Origin: Asterionellopsis glacialis
Taxonomy: Eukaryota > Bacillariophyta > Plagiogrammaphyceae > Rhaphoneidales > Asterionellopsidaceae
NCBI GenBank assembly: GCA_014885115.2
Contig: WKLE02000490.1
Location: 1-38,426, forward strand
Length of the DNA stretch: 38,426 nt
Reading direction: 5' to 3'
A model generated the notes under the pieces. It saw nothing but the letters and a program-made list of their open reading frames with translations, did no database searches and was not told where the DNA came from. The position numbers and the translations under genes were made by a program. Of this stretch, positions 32,242 through 38,426 are shown piece after piece; within the stretch, counting starts at the first letter, position 1; each line of letters begins with the position of its first letter.

Positions 32242-33954
32242 CTAAAGCTCAGTCGAGGTGAAAAATCTGGCAGATTTTGCTGCGTTCACCTCATGAAGTG
32301 ACACAGATCTACCAGATGCAGTTGACCTACCACCAGCAGATGCTAGAATATGATCGACAAGAGAGTATTCGCCATTGTATGTTTTCAGTGATGCAACCTC
32401 ACTCAAAGCATGTATGATATCCTCTCTATCCAATTTTCCATTGCTATTGATATCCAATTTAGAAAACTCCACTTGATCAAGTCGCCCACTTGAATTGGTA
32501 TCAAATTTCTTTCTCAAGAATTGCCACCAACCTTCCGCAAGATACCTCAGAATCAAGTCGTATACTGGGTAGAGTTGTGTAGGAACCTTGTCAGGATTTT
32601 GTTTGTAATAATTCCCTATAGTTGGTCCATCGCGTACTCGGAAAAAATCCTCTGTTGTGGCAATACGATACATTTTGTTCTCGTCAAGTGGTTCTCCTGC
32701 AACACTCACAACAAACCCTTCTTCATCTACTTTCACATCTTGATCATATTGAAACCAGCCGGTGTTAGGACCATCCCATGTTTCTCTAAGTCCTACTCGG
32801 AGGATTGAGCCGGGGAGTTCGGTAAGATAAATGTCAATATCAGCAAGTTCTGATTGAAGTACTTCTAATGTAAACTCATCATTCTCTCCATAATCTTGTC
32901 CTCCGCGAATGTTAGATCCCTTGAAAATCGATGCATCACATCGATCATGGAATGCTGCACAAATCTGTCCACCCAGAAAGGTGGCCATTGAGACTCGTTT
33001 TTCCCTAGAACCTTTTGAGGTGAGCGGTCGGAACTGATCAGGAATAAAACCCAACTGTGTACCACGCAAGTGATCCAAGGAGAGGTAGGCTTCTTGAACT
33101 AATTGTTCAAGTTCAGGATCTGGTGGATAATCTGATACCCGAACGAGTTCATGCTCAATCACAGGTTGATCAGATTCAACATTGTCCCAACGTATGTCAA
33201 TGACTCGAGCAAACTCAGCATCAACACCAGGCTTTAACAAAAGCGTTTCATGAATGGTACGGTCAACTGGATGATGATCATGCCCTCCCAAGATAAGGGG
33301 AAAGTCAAATTCTATTGCTGTCCTTTCGTCCTGAGCTTCATAAAAATGACAAATAGGAAGAATCATGTCAACTTCATTTTGTAGTTGGTCTCTATACTCT
33401 TTCATGGTTTCCCATGGATCTTCAATCGTTGCACCATTGAATGCTCCCGGTGCGTAAAGGGAGGGAGCATTCGTTAGGATCCCCAACAATGCTATTTTAC
33501 GTGCATGGTCACCATTCTTAATTTGGATAGTATGATAGTCTTTCTGACATGTCGAGTCTGGAAAAGATTCATGTGATTGCATGTTTGTATTCAACCAAGT
33601 TCCCAAATATTCCTTTTCTCGTTCCATCAAGTCATCATGTGGTAGATCATTTTCGTGATTCCCCCAGGTTAAATAGTCTATTGGAATCGCATTGATTGTA
33701 TTCATCATGCCTCGACCTCCATCAACAGAACTTAGCAAGTAGGGCATTAGAAAATCTCCACTGAGCAATGATATTGTTGTTATCCCATCTTGTTGCTTCT
33801 CGGATATTAAATTCTTTAAGGAGGGGAAGTATTCCAGTGTGTATACGTCTGTAACATGAATTATTCGCAGTGATACTGACGACTCATCAGCCGAGGCCCA
33901 GAGACCTAAGGGAAGTAGAAACGCTATCGTACTAAAAAAGAATCGCATGGTCAT
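32242..33954 (-). CDS. Secreted 5'-nucleotidase-like metallophosphoesterase with EF-hand pair
   Basis: Single exon, 570 residues. Residues 1-22 (MTMRFFFSTIAFLLPLGLWA) form a signal peptide, so the protein probably enters the secretory route. The calcineurin-like phosphoesterase domain shows D36 in HVTDVY, G66-D67, GNHE (98-101), H203 and GGHDHH (223-228), the UshA/5'-nucleotidase order. A 5'-nucleotidase C-terminal domain follows (about 290-450). Two calcium-binding loops at 485-496 and 501-512 are separated by only four residues; the second ends in Asp rather than Glu. No GPI or membrane anchor is obvious. Known relatives hydrolyse nucleotides or other phosphoesters outside the cell, so phosphorus scavenging is a reasonable inference. 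Calcium control of the enzyme is speculative. Confidence 0.88.
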   Translation of the reverse strand: MTMRFFFSTIAFLLPLGLWASADESSVSLRIIHVTDVYTLEYFPSLKNLISEKQQDGITTISLLSGDFLMPYLLSSVDGGRGMMNTINAIPIDYLTWGNHENDLPHDDLMEREKEYLGTWLNTNMQSHESFPDSTCQKDYHTIQIKNGDHARKIALLGILTNAPSLYAPGAFNGATIEDPWETMKEYRDQLQNEVDMILPICHFYEAQDERTAIEFDFPLILGGHDHHPVDRTIHETLLLKPGVDAEFARVIDIRWDNVESDQPVIEHELVRVSDYPPDPELEQLVQEAYLSLDHLRGTQLGFIPDQFRPLTSKGSREKRVSMATFLGGQICAAFHDRCDASIFKGSNIRGGQDYGENDEFTLEVLQSELADIDIYLTELPGSILRVGLRETWDGPNTGWFQYDQDVKVDEEGFVVSVAGEPLDENKMYRIATTEDFFRVRDGPTIGNYYKQNPDKVPTQLYPVYDLILRYLAEGWWQFLRKKFDTNSSGRLDQVEFSKLDINSNGKLDREDIIHALSEVASLKTYNGEYSLVDHILASAGGRSTASGRSVSLHEVNAAKSARFFTSTEL

Positions 33955-34350
33955 GGCCTACTAAGAGGAATCTCAAAAACAAAAACGATCGGTGGGGCCG
34001 GCAGATTCAAGCCAAAGCGAAAAAAGAATGAGGAGCTGACGGTTCTTCGCATACACCAATCGGAACTCGGAATTTGAATCTTGCAAAGACACGACGCGTA
34101 CGTGGCTGAATCATACCTGGTAGTCCTGCAAGTAAGATATACATAGAGGAATTATAATATTTAGTATTTATTATAATATCTCTGTCTGATTCAGGAATTA
34201 TCATGCTGTCGAAAACACAGTCAGTCGTGGTGATAATTGTAAACGTGTCAATAATGTGTCGACGGATAGACTGGATAAGCGCGCGGGGATTTGATGCTCG
34301 TGCTCCCAGTCCAACGCTCCAGTCCTACCGGTACGGTGCGTACTGTAGGT

Positions 34351-34368
34351 CCCTAACCCTAACCCTAG
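34351..34368. repeat. Short interstitial telomere-type repeat (CCCTAA)
   Basis: CCCTAACCCTAACCCTAG gives nearly three copies of the TTAGGG-type telomere unit. It is embedded in AGGTCC/TAGACC repeat sequence with genes on both sides, so it is not a chromosome end. It may be an insertion or repair scar, or a chance expansion of the nearby CCTA motifs. Confidence 0.6.
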
Positions 34369-34517
34369 ACCCTCTAGACGACCTACGGTAGGTTTCTAAT
34401 TTTAATTATGATGTGATGACAATACAATAGTAATATGTACCATAATATGCTGAACGTTCTATTCAATCTCTCGTCGAAAGACTTTTCACCTTAATTTTTC
34501 TTTGCCGTGTATGTTTC

Positions 34518-34540
34518 AGTGCAGAGCACTACTCTGCACT
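34518..34540. repeat. Perfect 9-bp stem, 5-nt loop hairpin
   Basis: AGTGCAGAG (34518-34526) and CTCTGCACT (34532-34540) are exact reverse complements around CACTA. It lies about 210 bp beyond the stop codon of the minus-strand hydrolase gene and could fall in its 3' UTR. Function is unknown. Confidence 0.75.
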
Positions 34541-34748
34541 CATTGCGTTACAATGATGATACTTTAGATGGTACCAAATCTTCCACGACAGGCTAACATC
34601 ACTCCCATGTTTGACTGAATTAAGATATAGTTGGAATTTTAAATGGACCACTACTGATTTGGAGGAGAGAATGGATTACAGCAGCTCCGAAGAGCTTCGG
34701 TTGGATTTTTACCTGTTTCTCAAAATCTACAGTTCGGGTAACTTCCAC

Positions 34749-36131
34749 TCACAGTCGGCTAGTAGCGACTAGCTGAGACCTTCCTGACTTATTTGCTTCA
34801 TGTGACAAGTTATCTAACCATCGAACAACATTATCTCGCGCCCTTCCACCAAGCATCAGATGCATCACAACGTCTTGATGGGAAGTTTGAGCAAGGTAAA
34901 TCTCATCACAATTTGAGATACCACAAGAGCGGACAATGTAAGCAGCTTCTGATGTCGCAGTGAATGGGACTGTACTATCCTCAATTCCATGCACTAAGAC
35001 AGTTTGGGGAAAGAAATTTTCGAATGACATTGCTTGGGATTCAGAAAAAGTTGTCAAAAGGCGTCGTAAGCGTACAGCAGGAGAATTCTCCTTGAAATTT
35101 TCTCTTGAGTAGCCATTTACTGGTTTCATTGGACTTAATTCTTCCACTCCTCGACCTGCCTCATAATCAAAATGATGTGAAATATCGTACGGGCCAGACA
35201 AACCTACAAGCACATCAATGTCCATATTCATCACCGTTGACTGCCGAAGAACATTTTTGTTTGAAGATTCTGAAATCTTGACCGCCTCTATCTTTCGCCT
35301 TGCATGATCAACTGCCATCAAAAATCCAATATGAGCACCAGAGGAGTGACCCATAACACATGTCCCTATGTGTCCTGGGCGATCTTTCGGAAGTTTGAAG
35401 AGTTCCGGATAACGCCTTGTTAATTCATTTGCCGCCATTTCTAAATCATCTACTTGACCGTGCACATCCGCATCAGGGTAGGTTCTGTATCCTACAATTG
35501 CTACTGCAAGATTCATTTCTAAAAATGGCAATGCCACAAGACGATACATCCACGGAAGGCCAGACCCCCAAGCACCACCATGAACAAAAAAGATCAAGCC
35601 CCTAATTCCGTCCCTATCATCCGGGAAGAACATATCTACAATATTCATGTTATGACTTCCATATCGTATCCGAGTATTTTTTCGTGATAGTTTGATAAAA
35701 TTAACAGCTGCAGAAGGGCTGGTCAAGGCCATTGTCGGCGCCGACATGGTGACAATACTATCTACTGTCGACCGAAATTTTCCAGAATCACGAAATTGAT
35801 TATGCCAAGACACTGGTAATACCACACCCAGTGTACGTGTGATTTGATCACCAACTTCAGGACCTGCTGGTAAATGTGGATGTGGAACATGTACTTCACT
35901 CAGATGGGACCCTTGGTAGATCTGCATGAGACGCTCGCGAATGGTGTGATGATGATCATCATGATGGTGCGTTTCGTGAGATAAGACAGCGGATTCGGAA
36001 GGATCATGTCCTACCAAAAGCTTCCGATGAACAGAATCATGAGGCGGTGCACGAGGAGGAGCTAAAGATAACGCAATTGACTGCCTCGTGACGAGTCTTT
36101 CCCGTTCTCCATCTTGATTATTTGCCGTCAT
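34749..36131 (-). CDS. Alpha/beta-hydrolase fold esterase
   Basis: The product has 460 residues from the ATG at 36131. The frame remains open for 25 codons upstream from a GTG, so an extra 5' exon is possible; I found no splice join that works. The first 140 residues are low-complexity with His-rich HHHDDHHH. The hydrolase core shows the oxyanion sequence HGGAWGSG (from H184), the nucleophile elbow GHSSG (Ser263), an acid residue in GIEDSTVPF and the catalytic His in TSHQDVV. The HGGAW and GHSSGAH pair resembles isoprenylcysteine methylesterase and related carboxylesterases, but that substrate assignment is only suggestive. No signal peptide is clear. The start faces the SDR gene 393 bp away. 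Confidence 0.82.
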   Translation of the reverse strand: MTANNQDGERERLVTRQSIALSLAPPRAPPHDSVHRKLLVGHDPSESAVLSHETHHHDDHHHTIRERLMQIYQGSHLSEVHVPHPHLPAGPEVGDQITRTLGVVLPVSWHNQFRDSGKFRSTVDSIVTMSAPTMALTSPSAAVNFIKLSRKNTRIRYGSHNMNIVDMFFPDDRDGIRGLIFFVHGGAWGSGLPWMYRLVALPFLEMNLAVAIVGYRTYPDADVHGQVDDLEMAANELTRRYPELFKLPKDRPGHIGTCVMGHSSGAHIGFLMAVDHARRKIEAVKISESSNKNVLRQSTVMNMDIDVLVGLSGPYDISHHFDYEAGRGVEELSPMKPVNGYSRENFKENSPAVRLRRLLTTFSESQAMSFENFFPQTVLVHGIEDSTVPFTATSEAAYIVRSCGISNCDEIYLAQTSHQDVVMHLMLGGRARDNVVRWLDNLSHEANKSGRSQLVATSRL

Positions 36132-36524
36132 GGTCAGACAGGGGTACGAGCCGATGTCGAATGACGTGCTTTCATAATTGCTTTCATCATTCAGAAATCT
36201 GTGCACCTTGTGTCGTAGGCGCTCGTACGGGATACCGTACTGGTCCTCTTATCGTACTCGTGTATAAAATTATAGACAACGTACCTTCAATAGTGATATC
36301 AATGTAGACAGGAATATTGACCATTCCATCCACCTCCGGCTCTCCCCACTTTTTTGATTTTCTCGACAGCGAATTCGAGATGAATGAGATAAGACGCAAT
36401 TGTCGACTCCGTCCACATCTGTATCTGCACCAACCTTCTAACTTCATAACCACCTTCTTCATTGCAACATCCTAAATGGAGATAGGGGAGGATAACATCA
36501 AATTTTGAAAACTCGAGAAAAAAA
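36132..36524. promoter_or_regulatory. Divergent promoter region between hydrolase and SDR genes
   Basis: Only 393 bp separate the two start codons, the tightest divergent pair in the window. A minus-strand frame at 36462-36187 runs through most of it and could be a 5' exon of the hydrolase, but it ends out of frame. Co-regulation of the two genes is possible and untested. Confidence 0.5.
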
Positions 36525-37627
36525 ATGATCCGAAGTATCATCATCTCCATTTTTACAGCAATTCTGACGAACTTTATTATAATGGTTCTACTCTGTGGTG
36601 GTCCAAGTATGTTTTACGAAGTTCTTCAACCAATCTGGCTTCCCCCCCTTGATGAGCCAGTACTTGAGCAACTCGCTGGGAAAGTCGTACTTATTACAGG
36701 AGCAAACCGAGGATTAGGATATGGTGCTGCCTTGAATTTTCTGAAAGCTGGTTCATCTGTAATTCTCGCATGTAGATCAGGGATCCCCAATACTGCAAAA
36801 CGACTTAGAGAAGAATCGGGAAACGATAATGTTAGTATGTATTACCTTGACTTAAATAGTGTCCAATCGGTGAAGGACTTAGTATTCACTTTGAATGCAG
36901 ATGAAGTCGAGATCGATATTTTAGTGCTCAATGCTGCGGTTATGGACACTGAATCAAACCGAGGAAAGACAGGCATTTCGCGGATGTTTCAAGTCAATTT
37001 TCTCTCCAATGTGATCCTTTTGGAGGAATTGATAAAGACGAAAGTCTTTGATACCACCAAATCTAGAAGGGTTCTCCATATTGGATCTGGAGCATACAAA
37101 CTGGGCACTACAGATTATTTTGGGCCATTCGAAGAATTGTACTTGACAAATAGTATGAAGCTGTACGGACAAACTAAGTATCTGATGCAGATTTATGCCA
37201 GCGCGTTTGAAAAACGAGTTACCCCAGCAATTAAGATCATTACACACAACCCTGGTCCAATCAGTAAGTATTCAATAATTACCGAAAGCAATTTTGAGCC
37301 TTTTTTTCTTATGCCAGCCTTTCTTTAAATCTTTTTGTTTTAGGATCAAACATGGGCACCGATCATATTCCTCTCATTCTAATGCCTTCATATTTGTCAT
37401 TAAAGCGTCTTTTCTTGGTCGACCCCATAATTGCATCTAAGCCTCTTCTAAATTTAGCTGTAGGAAACTCAGAGACTTTTGATGGATCGCAGGAGATGCA
37501 TATTCGTATCTTCCAACCATTGCTTGCCGACTGCTTCGATCCAACTACAGTGACCTGGATGCACCAGAACACAAAAGCCGCGCTCAAACTATTGGATTAC
37601 GACTTCAATTATGCATTAGAAGAATGA
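36525..37627 (+). CDS. Membrane-anchored short-chain dehydrogenase/reductase
   Basis: Exons 36525-37263 and 37344-37627 encode 340 residues. The 80-bp intron (GTAAGT...TTTTAG) falls in the sequence HNPGPI-R-SNMGT, the conserved Pro-Gly loop after the active site. An N-terminal hydrophobic segment (about residues 4-25) suggests ER or other membrane anchoring. The Rossmann signature TGANRGLG (58-65) binds NAD(P). NAAV (136-139) replaces the usual NNAG. The catalytic Ser188 (IGSG) and YGQTK (Y214, K218) are present. The architecture resembles retinol dehydrogenase/WW-oxidoreductase-type SDRs, but the substrate cannot be read from sequence. The C-terminus after the intron is variable in this family. 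Confidence 0.87.
37264..37343 (+). other. Intron of the SDR gene
   Basis: An 80-bp phase-1 intron with GTAAGT donor and a T-rich tract before TTTTAG. It is the shortest intron supported in the window. Confidence 0.85.
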
Positions 37628-38274
37628 AACTTGTTTTTGTGTGAAAGAAAGGTGTTTGGCAAGCGAAGACAAAAAATGCAAATAATTCCACTTCAGTAAA
37701 TAGTCACTTTTGGTGAGAAAAGACTATATGGAGATAGAAGGTAGCAGCGGATATTAATATCCAAGCCGAATTCATGAATATTTCGTTTCTCGTGAAGATA
37801 ATAAGAAATAGAGTGGAAGACCTGTAAACAGTGAAATACGAAAAAAAAACATTTGTTTTTTGGCGTCGAAGAAGATGATTAGGTCTGAGCTGCAGTCTCT
37901 AGATAGGGTCCTACCACCCTGCGACGACAGAATTCACATATATCGTGTTGCTTTTGTCTCTAGTCAAAAACGGAATGTCCTAGTTTAGTAAGAACAAGAA
38001 AAAACAGTTCGCCACCTATAACATTTCGATCCAGGTCCACTGAAGTCATCCATTTTCTTTAGCTCAAGTCGATTCCTAGTATTTGAACAAAAATCGGAGG
38101 TAACACATTGCAAAATTCCAAATCAATATCTTTATTCCATATCTTGTGTAAATTCGTTGCCGATGTAATATTCACGTATGAATTGTACTTATATTCATGC
38201 GGTTAACAGGAAAAGGATGTGGCTCATGTCCGGCAAAATTCCTACACAGGGTGTATCGTCGCTAGGTTTCATCA
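37628..38274. other. Intergenic sequence, nothing recognised
   Basis: No ORF of note, RNA gene or repeat cluster is visible apart from one AGGGTCCTACC motif near 37906. Confidence 0.5.
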
Positions 38275-38426
38275 TCAAAAAATTTCTTTGCTGTCCCAAG
38301 CAAATTGTGGTAGGTCAGCAACAGCACCCATAATGCAAGCCAACACAAGAACTTAATCTAAGTTTCTCATGCAGCAGCCACGCGCCAAATAGTGATGCCC
38401 AGACAGGCTCACTAGCAAACGTTAAC
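38275..38426 (-). pseudogene. Partial, frame-disrupted C-terminus of an EamA/DMT-type transporter
   Basis: From the right edge leftwards one frame encodes ASEPVWASLFGAWLLHEKL, matching the last helices of EamA drug/metabolite transporters, where an xEPxxAxLxxxxLLxE pattern is usual. That frame stops at 38315. From about 38341 a second frame carries on with a plausible ACIMGAVADLPQ helix and stops at 38275. A one-base insertion or two-base deletion near 38341 would explain the shift. It may be a real pseudogene, an assembly error, or a normal gene with a divergent C-terminus ending at 38315. The rest lies outside the window. Confidence 0.45.

Larger units (their letters stand above)
33955..34748. 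other. Intergenic region with telomere-like repeat and a hairpin
   Basis: No gene is recognised between the upstream side of the phosphoesterase gene and the end of the hydrolase gene. It holds a short CCCTAA array, GTAC and AGGTCC motifs nearby, and a perfect 9-bp hairpin at 34518-34540, each listed separately. Confidence 0.55.

Noticed and set aside
34351..34368. Chromosome end
   Set aside because: The telomere-like tract is under three units and has intact genes on both sides.

Overview
The window looks like nuclear DNA of a photosynthetic stramenopile, most likely a diatom. It has intron-containing eukaryotic genes with short GT-AG introns (80-195 bp, one of 442 bp), a calcium-dependent protein kinase of the plant/alga/protist type, a separate glutamate synthase small subunit with a mitochondrial-type leader, and a eukaryotic protein related to apolipoprotein N-acyltransferase. 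The species assignment is inference; no rRNA, tRNA or organelle gene is visible.

Layout. 1-1571: repeat-bearing flank with no convincing gene. 1572-5621 (minus): two-exon chromatin-type protein with two PHD fingers, acidic low complexity, an AT-hook and a 10-residue tandem repeat. 6.3-16.3 kb: about 10 kb of visibly AT-rich DNA with microsatellites and small palindromes and no recognisable gene. 16.3-20.7 kb: three clusters of GTAC-rich palindromic repeats around one small hypothetical gene (minus). 20.8-38.3 kb: a gene-dense block containing, in order, CZIB/DUF866 (+, intron recovered here), Lnt-like nitrilase-fold membrane protein (-), CDPK (+), DHX33-like DEAH RNA helicase (-, three exons), NADPH-glutamate synthase small subunit (+, targeting exon recovered here), secreted 5'-nucleotidase-like metallophosphoesterase with EF-hands (-), alpha/beta hydrolase (-), membrane-anchored short-chain dehydrogenase (+), and at the right edge a frame-disrupted end of an EamA/DMT-type transporter (-).

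The genes do not form one pathway. They alternate in strand and produce convergent pairs with short gaps (CZIB/Lnt-like 117 bp, CDPK/DHX33 91 bp, GltD/5'-nucleotidase 178 bp) and divergent pairs sharing an upstream region (Lnt-like/CDPK, DHX33/GltD, hydrolase/SDR). Themes are calcium signalling (CDPK, EF-hand phosphoesterase), nitrogen assimilation (GltD), RNA metabolism (DHX33) and chromatin (PHD protein). I did not find an obvious new multi-gene system. The most unusual items are a CZIB-family protein without its zinc-binding cysteines, a CDPK with a roughly 190-residue insertion in the kinase N-lobe, a UHRF1-type PHD cassette in a protein without SRA or RING domains, and the GTAC/AGGTCCTA repeat families.
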